Below, in pieces: positions 29,087 to 37,514 of a DNA stretch of 64,000 nt. The notes under the pieces were generated by a model. That model saw only the letters and a program-made list of their open reading frames with translations. It was not told where the DNA came from and did no database searches. Each line of letters begins with the position of its first letter. Positions within the stretch are counted from its first letter, which is position 1. The stretch is taken from positions 1 to 64,000 of the forward strand of contig NZ_JAAIJQ010000030.1 of the NCBI RefSeq assembly GCF_010820565.1, given 5' to 3'. A program made the translations under genes and the position numbers. This DNA is from Thiorhodococcus minor. Lineage in GTDB: Bacteria; Pseudomonadota; Gammaproteobacteria; Chromatiales; Chromatiaceae.

Positions 29087-30226
29087 ATGAAGTCTGCATT
29101 GAAGCTATCGCTCCTGTGGCTCCTGCTCTGCGCCGCCCCGCTCCTGTCCATGGCGGCGCAGCCGATCCCGGCCGCCCCTGAGCTTGGGGCAAAGGGATTC
29201 CTGCTGGTCGACTTCAACAGCGGCACGGCCCTGACCGAAAAGAACGCCGACGAGCCCCTGGAGCCTGCCAGTCTCACCAAGATCATGACCGCCTACGTGG
29301 TCTTTCGAGAGCTGACCGCTGGCCACATCGCCCTGAGCGACATCGTCACTGTGAGCGAGAAGGCCTGGCGAACCGGCGGCTCGCGCATGTTCATCGAGGT
29401 CGGCAGCCAGGTCAGCGTCGAGGACCTGCTCAAGGGCATGATCATCCAGTCAGGGAACGACGCCAGCGTCGCCTTGGCCGAATACGTCGCCGGCAGCCTG
29501 GACTCGTTCGCCAACATGATGAACGCCAACGCCAAGCGACTCGGGATGTCGAGCACGCATTTCACCAATCCCAACGGCCTGCCCGACCCCGAGCTATACA
29601 CGACCGCACGCGATATGGCACGCCTCACCGTAGCCCTGATCCGGGAGTTCCCGGAATACTACAAGTGGTACGGGCAGACGGAGTTCACCTACAACGACAT
29701 CACCCAAGCCAATCGCAACCCGCTGCTCAAGCGTGACGCGACAGCGGACGGCGTCAAGACGGGGCACACCAAGGCGGCCGGCTACTGTCTCGTCGGCTCG
29801 GCCAAGCGCGATGACATGCGGCTCATTTCTGTGGTCATGGGTGCGGCGAGCCCGAGCGCCCGCGCCGAGGCCAGCCTCGCCCTCCTGAACTGGGGATTCC
29901 GCTTCTATGAAAGCCATCAGCTATTCGCCGCCGACCAGCCCATCGAGAGCCTGCGTGTCTGGTATGGCGAGCAAGAAAACTTGCCGGTCGGACCGAGCAT
30001 CGACGTGGTCGCGACCATCCCGCGCGGAACTTATGACAAGCTGAGCGCTCGATTGGAGAAGACCTCGGACCTGACGGCCCCGATCGCCAAGGGAGCGCGC
30101 CTCGGCGACGTCATCGTCACCATGGGCGACGAGGAAGTCACCCGGGCTCCGCTGGTCGCCCTGCAGGACGTCCCCGAGGGAGGACTGTGGCGCAAGGCGA
30201 AGGACAGCCTCCTGCAGATATTCTGA
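29087..30226 (+). CDS. dacA: D-alanyl-D-alanine carboxypeptidase (PBP5/6 type)
   Basis: 379-residue low-molecular-mass PBP that trims the terminal D-Ala of peptidoglycan stem peptides. Signal peptide (about residues 1-22), active-site SLTKIM (S62, K65), second motif SGNDAS (S122), third motif KTGHT (K224), then the PBP5 C-terminal beta domain and an amphipathic terminal helix (LWRKAKDSLLQIF) that attaches it to the inner membrane. A GGAG site precedes ATG. Follows rlpA by 81 bp in the canonical order. Confidence 0.97.
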   Translation: MKSALKLSLLWLLLCAAPLLSMAAQPIPAAPELGAKGFLLVDFNSGTALTEKNADEPLEPASLTKIMTAYVVFRELTAGHIALSDIVTVSEKAWRTGGSRMFIEVGSQVSVEDLLKGMIIQSGNDASVALAEYVAGSLDSFANMMNANAKRLGMSSTHFTNPNGLPDPELYTTARDMARLTVALIREFPEYYKWYGQTEFTYNDITQANRNPLLKRDATADGVKTGHTKAAGYCLVGSAKRDDMRLISVVMGAASPSARAEASLALLNWGFRFYESHQLFAADQPIESLRVWYGEQENLPVGPSIDVVATIPRGTYDKLSARLEKTSDLTAPIAKGARLGDVIVTMGDEEVTRAPLVALQDVPEGGLWRKAKDSLLQIF

Positions 30227-30275
30227 GCATGCTGCCGCTCGACACCCCCCTCACCGATCGATCCTGGAGTCCGCA

Positions 30276-31136
30276 TTGAGCGAGGCCTATCTGAACGGCG
30301 CCTTCGTCCCCATGACCGAGGCCAGGGTGTCGGTCATGGATCGGGGCTTCATCTTCGGCGACGGCGTCTACGAGGTCATCCCCAGCTATGGCGGCTATTT
30401 CCTCCGGCTCGAGCAGCACCTCGACCGACTGGACGCCAGCCTCGCGGCCATCCGTTTGGACAATCCGCTGGCCCGCGACGAATGGCGCAGCGTGCTGCGT
30501 CGTCTCGTCGGCGCGCCGCCCGCACCCGACCAGTCCGTCTATCTGCAGGTCACCCGGGGCGCCCCGGCGAGCCGCGACCACCTCTGCCCGGCCGACGTCG
30601 CGCCCACGGTCTTCGCCTGCGCGAGCCCGATCAAGCCCCGGCGCCCGGAGATCGCCACGGAGGGTGTCGCCTGCATTACGCGTCCGGACATTCGCTGGCT
30701 GCACTGCGAGATCAAGTCGACCTCGCTCATCGCGGCGGTGATGATGCGCAGAGAAGCCGAGGACGCCAGCGCCTTGGAGACCATCATGCATCGCGATGGC
30801 GTGGTGACCGAGGGGGCGGTATCCAATGTGCTCATGGTCGCATCCAACACCATCATGACGCCACCGAACAGCCACCTGCTGCTGCCGGGAATCACGCGCG
30901 AGCTCACGCTGCTGCTCGCCGAAGAGCACGGCATTCGCTATTTGGAGGAGCCGGTTCCATTGGAGACCCTTCGCAACGCCGACGAGATCTGGCTCAGCAG
31001 CTCGACCCGCGAGGTGCTCCCCGTAACCCGTCTCGACGGGGCGCCCGTCGGCGACGGCCGCCCAGGCCCGCTCTGGCAGCACATGGACCGGCTCTACCAG
31101 GCCCATAAGGAAAAGGTGAGAAACGGCGATGTCTGA
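30276..31136 (+). CDS. dat: D-amino acid aminotransferase (class IV PLP enzyme)
   Basis: 286-residue fold-type IV PLP transaminase that interconverts D-alanine/D-glutamate and their 2-oxo acids, feeding wall precursors. Seen: VMDRGFIFGDGVYEVIP at about residues 23-39, IKSTSLIAAVMMRREA with the PLP lysine in CEIKS, TEGAVSNVLMV for the cofactor phosphate, and LLPGITRELTLLLAEEHG. The start TTG at 30276 follows GGAG by 8 nt and aligns with the family start. It overlaps ybeD by 8 nt. Its place between dacA and ybeD matches other gammaproteobacteria. Confidence 0.93.
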   Translation: MSEAYLNGAFVPMTEARVSVMDRGFIFGDGVYEVIPSYGGYFLRLEQHLDRLDASLAAIRLDNPLARDEWRSVLRRLVGAPPAPDQSVYLQVTRGAPASRDHLCPADVAPTVFACASPIKPRRPEIATEGVACITRPDIRWLHCEIKSTSLIAAVMMRREAEDASALETIMHRDGVVTEGAVSNVLMVASNTIMTPPNSHLLLPGITRELTLLLAEEHGIRYLEEPVPLETLRNADEIWLSSSTREVLPVTRLDGAPVGDGRPGPLWQHMDRLYQAHKEKVRNGDV

Positions 31137-31398
31137 CACGCAAGAGACCCTGCTCGAGTTCCCTTGCCGCTTTCCGATCAAGGCCATGGGGCGCGCCGAG
31201 GACGGACTCGAGACCCTGGTCGTCGAGATCGTCGAGCGCCATGCGCCAGGGGTCCATGCGGGCGCCGTCAGCGTGCGGCCGAGCCGCGGCGGCAAGTGGA
31301 TCTCGGTCACCGTCGTGATCGAGGCGCAGAGCAAGCCCCAGCTGGACGCCATCTATCGCGACCTCAGCGCCCATAAGCTGATCGCCTGGGCGCTGTGA
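31129..31398 (+). CDS. ybeD: YbeD/DUF493 family protein
   Basis: 89-residue ferredoxin-like-fold protein of the UPF0250 family: [40 protein letters not shown] cut to [14 protein letters not shown], and [19 protein letters not shown]. The fold resembles ACT-type regulatory domains. Its position between dacA and lipB is conserved across gammaproteobacteria, which suggests a link to lipoate use or regulation, but the role is unproven. Overlaps dat by 8 nt and lipB by 4 nt. Confidence 0.92.
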   Translation: MSDTQETLLEFPCRFPIKAMGRAEDGLETLVVEIVERHAPGVHAGAVSVRPSRGGKWISVTVVIEAQSKPQLDAIYRDLSAHKLIAWAL

Positions 31399-32069
31399 GC
31401 ACCGAGTGCGCCGCAGAATTGCGCCCCTTGCTGCTGCGCAGCTTTTCGGGGCTGCAGGATTACCTCCCCACTCTGGAGGCGATGCGCGCCTTCACTGATC
31501 GCCGCGGGCAAGACACCCCGGACGAGCTGTGGCTATTGGAGCACCCTCCGGTCTTCACCCTCGGCCAAGCGGGACGGCGCGAGCACCTGCTCGACCCGGG
31601 AGACATCCCGGTGGTTCACGTCGATCGGGGCGGCCAGGTGACCTACCACGGCCCCGGCCAGCTGATCGCCTATCTGCTGCTCGACCTGCGCCGCTTCGGC
31701 ATCGGCATCAAGCGCCTCGTCAGCCTACTGGAGCAGGCCGTCATCGACCTGCTCGACAGCTACGGCATCCAGGCGACACGGCGCACGGACGCCCCAGGCG
31801 TCTACGTCGACGGCGCCAAGATCGCGTCACTGGGGCTGCGCGTGCGCAATGGCTGCTGTTATCACGGCCTCGCCCTCAACGTGGCGATGGACCTGGAGCC
31901 CTTCCAGCGCATCAATCCCTGCGGCTACGCCGGGCTCGCCATGACGCAGCTGTCGAGCTTCATCTCGAGCATCTCGGTCGCGGAGGCGGGCAGCGCCATG
32001 GCGAGGACATTGAGCGCCGCGCTCGACCTCGAGCCATCACGCCAGATCGACGACCCCGCACACCCCTGA
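31395..32069 (+). CDS. lipB: Octanoyl-[acyl carrier protein]:protein octanoyltransferase
   Basis: 224-residue LipB that moves octanoate from ACP to lipoyl domains. Conserved [21 protein letters not shown] holds the RGGxxTYHGPGQ signature, [17 protein letters not shown] the catalytic Lys region and [10 protein letters not shown] with the acyl-accepting Cys, and INPCGYAGL the third motif. GTG start at 31395 overlaps the ybeD stop. lipA, which follows in most relatives, is not present: the next gene is the convergent cowN. Confidence 0.96.
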   Translation: MSTECAAELRPLLLRSFSGLQDYLPTLEAMRAFTDRRGQDTPDELWLLEHPPVFTLGQAGRREHLLDPGDIPVVHVDRGGQVTYHGPGQLIAYLLLDLRRFGIGIKRLVSLLEQAVIDLLDSYGIQATRRTDAPGVYVDGAKIASLGLRVRNGCCYHGLALNVAMDLEPFQRINPCGYAGLAMTQLSSFISSISVAEAGSAMARTLSAALDLEPSRQIDDPAHP

Positions 32070-32089
32070 GAGAGTGCCCCGGACCAGGC

Positions 32090-32398
32090 TCAGCAGCAGT
32101 CTTCCTCGATCTGATCGAGCAGCTCCAGGCCCGCACCGTGCTCGTAGTGCTCGTAGTGCTCGTAGTGCTCGAAGAGCATACGGATATAGTTGATCTGGCT
32201 ACCGACGAGGAAGAGGTCGTCCTGGCCCATGCCCGCATTCTCGACGAGCTTGCGCTCGAAGTAGGACTGCCAGTCCGATGGGTTTTCAACATCGCCGATA
32301 CAGTCACGGATATAGCCGACGACACGCTCGGCATAGGCATCACACTCGATACCCTCGAAGCTCAGGTAGCGGTCGGTTTTCGCGGCATTGCAGGGCAC
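32090..32398 (-). CDS. cowN: N2-fixation sustaining protein CowN
   Basis: 102-residue CowN, known to protect nitrogenase from inhibition by carbon monoxide. Recognised by RYLSFEGIECDAYAERVV, the spacing to DDLFLVGSQINYIRMLFEHYE (seen as DDLFLVGSQINYIR then LFEHYE), and the C-terminal LLDQIEEDCC. It implies the organism fixes nitrogen. The start is GTG at 32398 with GAGG 8 nt upstream. Oddity: residues 77-88 are an EHY tandem (EHYEHYEHYEHG) encoded by a 9-bp repeat, where the family normally has one copy. I searched its upstream DNA for a sigma-54 -24/-12 element and did not find a good one. Confidence 0.9.
   Translation of the reverse strand: MPCNAAKTDRYLSFEGIECDAYAERVVGYIRDCIGDVENPSDWQSYFERKLVENAGMGQDDLFLVGSQINYIRMLFEHYEHYEHYEHGAGLELLDQIEEDCC
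32138..32171 (-). repeat. 9-bp in-frame tandem repeat within cowN
   Basis: CTCGTAGTG (plus-strand view) is repeated three times at 32141-32167 with partial copies on each side. Because the unit is 9 bp, copy changes keep the frame and only vary the number of Glu-His-Tyr units in CowN. Confidence 0.9.
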
Positions 32399-32774
32399 TT
32401 CTCACACCTCTTTCAAACGCTGGATTGTCAGGGAGCCGACACCCTTATCCGAACTGCGCGCATCTCGACAGAGACACCTTCCCTGGCGTTCAGCTATCTC
32501 GCTGATTCGCGGAGATTTCCCAAGTTGCAAGCTGGATGTGTCGCACGGAGCCGACCCTCAAGCAGAATACATACCAACGGAGGGCGAGCATTTGACGAGC
32601 ATTGTTTCGGCGCCACCTCAGCATAGGCGGCACGGAGCGCCGAGCCTGCCAAGAGGCTAGCCAGGCAGCGCCCTCCACCTGAGCGAGTGAAGGGCGCATG
32701 CTGAGCAAGCCCTGATTTCGCTTCGCGTCCTTCGCGCCTTTAGACGATTTCCAGGAATGCGCGTACCAGAAACA

Positions 32775-32890
32775 GGCTCGATCCGTCGGAGCGGCGCCCA
32801 GCCGCGACTAGCGCGGTCGGAGCAGGCTTCGTCGCGCCGGGGGCGGCGCTCCCACGCAAGACCTGCCTGACGCGGCGTGATCGAAGCACC
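32775..32890 (+). repeat. REP-like palindromic element, copy 1
   Basis: About 115 bp, from GGCTCGATCCGTCGGAGCGG to GATCGAAGCACC. It contains GGAGCGGCGCCCAGCCGC and GGGCGGCGCTCCC, which are near complements of each other, so the unit can fold. Copy 2 at 33054-33166 is by eye about 85% identical and in the same orientation. Confidence 0.85.
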
Positions 32891-32911
32891 AAGGCAATGA
32901 CAGCCCACACT

Positions 32912-32937
32912 GGGAGCGCCGGCTTTCTAGCCGGCTC
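32912..32937 (+). repeat. Short palindromic element, arm A
   Basis: GGGAGCGCCGGC then TTTCTA then GCCGGCTC: the GCCGGC arms make a hairpin. Read on the opposite strand, the segment 33019-33045 has nearly the same sequence, so the two form an inverted pair. Confidence 0.65.
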
Positions 32938-33018
32938 GCCGTTAGCATGCCACCGAGCGCTCGAGCATGGCAGAGCCGGCGTAGATCACAGTCACGGGGC
33001 AAGGAGCCACCTGCATGT

Positions 33019-33045
33019 GAGGCCGACCGGAAAACCGGCGGTCCC
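33019..33045 (-). repeat. Short palindromic element, arm B
   Basis: The minus strand reads GGGACCGCCGGTTTTCCGGT, closely matching arm A at 32912-32937 (GGGAGCGCCGGCTTTCTAGC). The internal ACCGG/CCGGT arms can also pair. Confidence 0.65.
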
Positions 33046-33053
33046 GGGTCAGG

Positions 33054-33166
33054 GGCTCGACCCGTGGGAGCGGCGCCCAGCCGCAACCGGGGCGGTCGAA
33101 GCGGGCTTCGCCCCGCGGGGCGGCGCTCCCACGCAAGGCCCGCCAGGCGACGCGTCTCGAAGCACC
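33054..33166 (+). repeat. REP-like palindromic element, copy 2
   Basis: Second copy of the element at 32775-32890, from GGCTCGACCCGTGGGAGCGG to CTCGAAGCACC. The boundary phrases GGCTCGAYCCGT and TCGAAGCACC are the same in both copies, which helps define the unit ends. The outer arms GTGGGAGCGGCGCC and GGCGGCGCTCCCAC pair well. Confidence 0.85.
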
Positions 33167-33233
33167 TTTGGTACGAAGATTCTCGGAAATCGCCTTACGG
33201 CTCGAATTCCCGAGCCTCGATCGAAGACGGCGC

Positions 33234-34742
33234 TCAGGGAACGCGCGCCACCGGACGCATCTCCTTATCGCAGGTGCCGCCAACGCTCACCGACCGCTTG
33301 GAGCCGCCCCCGCGGCAGGACTCGCCGCGATCGACGACGCGGCAGCGGATCTCGACCGGCTTGCCGGCGCTCAGCCAGCTCGGCACCTTGCGATAGCGCC
33401 CGCTGCCCGCGGATCGGCAGCCAACGGGTATGCCGTATGCGGGGCAATACCCAGGCTTGCGCAGGGAGACCTTGCGCGCGTCGACCAGGAAGCCGGGGTA
33501 ATTTTCGCGGATACTGACAATGTCTCGATCGGGCGCCTCCTCGAACAAGAACTCTTCGAAGGCATAGCCGCTTCCCGACTTGGCGCCGACCTGGATCCGG
33601 GTATTGGCAATGAGGGCATAGTCACTGCCATTCCGCGCCACGGCGCCCGTCATGTACTCGACCCGGTTGTGCTTGGGAAAGCACTTGCCCATCGCCGGCG
33701 CATGATAGTAATGCCGCGTCTCGGTCAGGTCGGACAGGCTGTTGCCTGGGAACACCGCGCGCAGACCGGCATCGCCGCCATAGAGAATCCGCTCGGCGTC
33801 CGGGGCCGTCTGTGCGTACATCGTCTGAATCTTGGCGTAGTAGTCGTTGCTCGCGAGGTCGGGCCGCAGATAGCAGGAGGTCAGACCCGAGATCTGGGCC
33901 AGGTACTCGTCCCAGATGTTGTACTGAGAGACGGCAGACGAGACGCCCTGGAAATCGCCCGGAAAGCCGCACCCCTGCCCGCGCTGGCACTGCCCGACGG
34001 CGCGATTGCGAATGGAGAGCACCACGACGTTGCGCTCGCAGGCACCATAGGCGCTGCATCCGCGCCCCAGGTGACCTTCGTAGAGCGCGGTCCGCATGGC
34101 ATAGTCCAAATGCTTTGCGCGGGCCAAGGTGGTCGGCGAGCCGAGATCGGAGCGCTTGCGAATGAACCTGTCCCAGGCCTGCTCCAAGGCCTGACGGCGC
34201 CGCATGAGGCGTCGGTTGACGTCCGCGCACTCGCTGGAGGCATGAAAGGCACGTACGATCCGGTCGAGCTGGGTCTGCCCGGAATCGGGCGAGCGCCGCC
34301 CCGAGGCCGGAGGATCGAAGAAAGGCGCCTTCTCCAGGGCGTAGAGATTGCGCACATTGATGACGTTTCGAGTGCCCGCCGGACAATGGTGATTACGCAC
34401 CTTCAGGCCCTTGCGCTTGGCAACGGCGCGCTTGAAGACGTCCGTCGCCGCGGGCGTTGCGCGCCGCGGATCGACGACGATCTCGAAACCGACGTAGGGC
34501 GTCCCCTTGGCATCCGTCAGCGGCTTGCCGTTGCGAACCACCAAACAGGGGATGACGGAGGTCCCTTGGACCAGGGCTCCCGCTCGCGCCGTCGTGCCGG
34601 AGCGAGCGAAGCGATCGGCATCGTAATAGGGCACTTCCATCGGCCCATTGAACTTGTAGACCGTCATCACCGGAGTCGCGGGAATCGCGCTCCAGGCATT
34701 TGCGGAGACGAGCAGCGCGAGCGCGCCCAAGGCTGTGCGCAT
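33234..34742 (-). CDS. Secreted cysteine-rich protein of unknown family
   Basis: 502-residue protein I do not recognise. It has a clear Sec signal peptide (about residues 1-19, ALGALALLVSANAWSA) and about 14 cysteines spread through the mature part (for example NHHCPAG, SSECADV, GRGCSAYGACERN, GQCQRGQGCGFPG, GYCPAYG, VGCRSAG, RCRVVD, GTCDKE), suggesting disulfide bonds in the periplasm or outside. There is no membrane helix, lipobox or repeat. Aromatic-rich stretches such as YNIWDEYLAQISG and TRHYYHAPAMG look folded, not disordered. Codon use is like its neighbours. It has no operon partner: the glycosyltransferase gene ends 210 bp upstream and the repeat-rich gap lies downstream. Confidence 0.8.
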   Translation of the reverse strand: MRTALGALALLVSANAWSAIPATPVMTVYKFNGPMEVPYYDADRFARSGTTARAGALVQGTSVIPCLVVRNGKPLTDAKGTPYVGFEIVVDPRRATPAATDVFKRAVAKRKGLKVRNHHCPAGTRNVINVRNLYALEKAPFFDPPASGRRSPDSGQTQLDRIVRAFHASSECADVNRRLMRRRQALEQAWDRFIRKRSDLGSPTTLARAKHLDYAMRTALYEGHLGRGCSAYGACERNVVVLSIRNRAVGQCQRGQGCGFPGDFQGVSSAVSQYNIWDEYLAQISGLTSCYLRPDLASNDYYAKIQTMYAQTAPDAERILYGGDAGLRAVFPGNSLSDLTETRHYYHAPAMGKCFPKHNRVEYMTGAVARNGSDYALIANTRIQVGAKSGSGYAFEEFLFEEAPDRDIVSIRENYPGFLVDARKVSLRKPGYCPAYGIPVGCRSAGSGRYRKVPSWLSAGKPVEIRCRVVDRGESCRGGGSKRSVSVGGTCDKEMRPVARVP

Positions 34743-34952
34743 GGGGAGGCATCCTTATTGGCTGGGGTTTCTTGGCGCGTCTAGGCTAGGCCAAGTGAGG
34801 CGACGATTCCACTCGCCCGGAAGGCGGTTTCGATCGGGCTCGGTCGCGTCTGGAGTCGCAAGCAGCGCCTCGGACTTCATCATCGCGAGAGACCGGCGCC
34901 ACCTCCCCAAGTCGCACCCTTAGGACCGCAAGCCGGCCCGTTCCGAGGCGGC

Positions 34953-37514
34953 CTAGACGAGCTCCAGATAGCGGGCTGCGATGGCCCTCCAGTCCAGTGG
35001 CTCGACGAAGGTGCGCGCCGCCCGCCCAAGCCGCTCGCGTGCATCTGGATCCCGCAGCAGCGCCGCAACCGCCTCGGCAAAGGCATCCTGCCCTTCGACG
35101 ACCATGGCCTGGACACCTGACTGAATGGGAATGCCCTCAGCGCCCTTGGCAGTGCTGACCACGGCCAGGCCCGCGGCAAAATAGTCCAGGATCTTCATCC
35201 GGGTGCCACCGCCCTTCTGAAGCGGAACGACCGCGAGATCGGCCGCCTTCAAGTAGGGCGCGACCGACTCGACCGGCCCCGTGAAGACGAGATTCGGATG
35301 CAAGGACTGCTCGGGCGGATAGGCGCCGATGGCGAGCAGGGTCGCGCTGACGCCTGCCCGCTCGAGGCGCGGCAGAATCTCGCGCGCCATGACCTGCATG
35401 GCCTCGAGGTTTGGCGGATACATGTAGATGCCGTGGTAGACCAGCACCGACCGCTCTCGCGGAATGCCGTAGCGGGCGTGCAGATCCAGGGGCTCCGCGC
35501 GCTCGAACTGCTCGAGATCCACGCCATGCGGAATCACATGGACGCGCGCCGAGTCGACGCCATCCTCGACCAGCCGCTGCCGGTCGGCCTCCGAGACCGT
35601 GATCACCGCATCGGAACGACGACACCAGCCAAGCTCCACCTTGCGGAGCATCTCGTAGCCATGATGCGGAAGATCGTCGACCTGATCGGCAAGGCGCTGA
35701 TACTCGACATTGTGCTCGACGAGCAGCGCGCGGCCACCGAGGAGGTCGCGCGCCCACACAGTCGCGCGACCATAGGCGGGAAACTCCGCCTGATAGAGGC
35801 GCGCACCGGACTTGAGTGCAAGGTAGAGGGCTCGGAGCAGGAAGCTCCAATCGGCGACTGGGGTGTAGAGGAAGGCGTCGTCGGCCGGCATCCCGGACTC
35901 GATGAGGAAGCGCCTGACGCGCTCCGGCTCCGGTCCGAGCCGCGCGAGCCAGCGCGGGAAGCTGCGCTGCCGAAAGACACCCTCACGCACCTCCCAATAA
36001 TGCCTGCGGTCGTCGCTGACCAGATAGACGGCGCTGACGGCGTGCGAAAGCCCCCAGGCGGTGCGGTCGATCTTGACCGCGGCGCCATGGTTCGCGGGGC
36101 GGATGTCCGAGCGCGACACCATGATGACGGCATCGCTGCGCCCCAGGCGCCCGGCCGCTCGCGCGAGCCCTTTGAGCAGCGGCTTCCCCGCCTGCCGAAT
36201 CGCGGTCTTGAGCGGTCCTGATACCGCCGCGACAACCTGCCTAGGCGCACGCCGACCACCCGACGGAGCCTCTGCGCCCCCAGCAACCGCCTCGGACTCT
36301 TGAGCCGGAGGCAGTGTTGCGACCGGCTCGGTCGCTTCGGAGCCAGGATGGAGCGAAATGAGGGGCTCGCCCCAGACCGCCTTACGCGGCTCGCGCAGGA
36401 AACGCACCAGTGGCGCGGTCGTCTTGCGATAGTGAAAACGCGCTTCCACCAGCCGCAAGGCATTGCGCGATTTCACCGCGACCAGATCGGGGCTGCCAAG
36501 GATCTCGGCAACGGCCGCATCCAGGTCGTCCATCCCGTCCACGACCCAGCCGGCATCATAGGCGCGGACCTGCTCGGCGAGCTCGGTATAACCGTTGCAG
36601 AGCAATGGCAAGCCGTTGCGCAAGAATTCCATGGCGCGAAACGACTGGCTGTGTCGACGCTCGGGATTCTCGTCCGCGAGCTCGACACCGATCCGGCAGC
36701 GTGTGCGCAGGAATGTCTGCATCTCTTGGTAGGGAAGGAGACCATAGCGCTTGACCAGCTGCTCTGGCCAAGCCGCCTCGCGCTCGGAAAGGGTCGGCGC
36801 GGCCGCATCGGCCGCGTAGACATAGCCGCCCGAGAAGAGGGCGAGCTCCGCCTGGCCACCCCCGTGGCGTTGAAGTGCGGCGATCAGACTATCGAACCAA
36901 TCCTCGGTCCTCCGCCAAGGCCAGAACACACCGCCGGAGACGAGGCGCAAACAGTCGTCTTGGATGTCTCCTGGAGGCGCCTCGGCCGCGGGCTCGACCG
37001 AGATCGGGAGGACGTCGATCGGCGATTCGGCAAGGCATTCGGCGCCGGCGAGGATGAGCCAGGAGAGGAGGAAGCTGGCCTGACGCTGGCTGCCGACCAG
37101 AAAGCGATCCGCGCGGCGATAGCAAGCCAGGGCTCGGCGCACCTCGCTCGAGAGGTCGAGGTGCTCCTGATACATGGCCTCGAGGATCCTGGGCGCAACG
37201 ACGTCCAGGACGATGGGTAGATCGAGGTCTTGGGGCAGCGCCTCGATGAGCTCCCAGTAGCCGACGATGAGGGCGTCCGGCGTCTCTTCCTGGATCAAGC
37301 TCGCCAGCCCAGCCTCGTCATCATAGACAAGGACCCGAATGCCCGGGCGCGGCTCTGGCGTCGTGGGCGCTCCGAGCCCCGACGGATAGGCATGGACGAC
37401 CTCGATGCCTGCATCCACGAGACCGCGCGCCAGAAAATAGGCGCGAACGCTGTTGCCCGAGGCAACGCCGTCCGCCGCCAGATACTTGCCGTGGGTGATG
37501 AGCAGGACCTTCAT
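34953..37514 (-). CDS. Two-domain glycosyltransferase (GT4-like plus GT4)
   Basis: 853-residue protein made of two glycosyltransferase-like halves. N-terminal half (about residues 1-380): a GT-B type fold starting MKVLLITHGKYL with RAYFLARGLVDAGIEVVHAYP and the nucleotide-side RHSQSFRAMEFLRNGLPLL. A linker (about 385-450) rich in Pro/Ala/Glu follows. C-terminal half (about 455-853): a GT4 with LLVEHNVEYQRLADQ, VITVSEADRQRLVEDGV, VIPHGVDLEQFE, VLVYHGIYMYPPNLEAM and PLQKGGGTRMKILDYFAAGL carrying the family's EX7E-like region as G-T-R-M-K. ATG 37514 overlaps the stop of the upstream gene (ATGA). Likely builds surface polysaccharide; sugar and acceptor unknown. Confidence 0.85.
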   Translation of the reverse strand: MKVLLITHGKYLAADGVASGNSVRAYFLARGLVDAGIEVVHAYPSGLGAPTTPEPRPGIRVLVYDDEAGLASLIQEETPDALIVGYWELIEALPQDLDLPIVLDVVAPRILEAMYQEHLDLSSEVRRALACYRRADRFLVGSQRQASFLLSWLILAGAECLAESPIDVLPISVEPAAEAPPGDIQDDCLRLVSGGVFWPWRRTEDWFDSLIAALQRHGGGQAELALFSGGYVYAADAAAPTLSEREAAWPEQLVKRYGLLPYQEMQTFLRTRCRIGVELADENPERRHSQSFRAMEFLRNGLPLLCNGYTELAEQVRAYDAGWVVDGMDDLDAAVAEILGSPDLVAVKSRNALRLVEARFHYRKTTAPLVRFLREPRKAVWGEPLISLHPGSEATEPVATLPPAQESEAVAGGAEAPSGGRRAPRQVVAAVSGPLKTAIRQAGKPLLKGLARAAGRLGRSDAVIMVSRSDIRPANHGAAVKIDRTAWGLSHAVSAVYLVSDDRRHYWEVREGVFRQRSFPRWLARLGPEPERVRRFLIESGMPADDAFLYTPVADWSFLLRALYLALKSGARLYQAEFPAYGRATVWARDLLGGRALLVEHNVEYQRLADQVDDLPHHGYEMLRKVELGWCRRSDAVITVSEADRQRLVEDGVDSARVHVIPHGVDLEQFERAEPLDLHARYGIPRERSVLVYHGIYMYPPNLEAMQVMAREILPRLERAGVSATLLAIGAYPPEQSLHPNLVFTGPVESVAPYLKAADLAVVPLQKGGGTRMKILDYFAAGLAVVSTAKGAEGIPIQSGVQAMVVEGQDAFAEAVAALLRDPDARERLGRAARTFVEPLDWRAIAARYLELV

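Larger units (their letters stand above)
32399..33233. other. Repeat-rich intergenic region
   Basis: 835 bp without a supported gene between cowN and the secreted protein gene. The first 370 bp should hold the cowN promoter. The rest is dominated by a direct pair of about 115-bp GC-rich elements (32775-32890 and 33054-33166) that flank a smaller inverted pair (32912-32937 and 33019-33045). Frames that cross it are not protein-like. Confidence 0.8.

Noticed and set aside
32399-32600. Sigma-54 or NifA site upstream of cowN
   Set aside because: I searched for GG-N10-GC and TGT-N10-ACA patterns in the correct direction and found none with good spacing.
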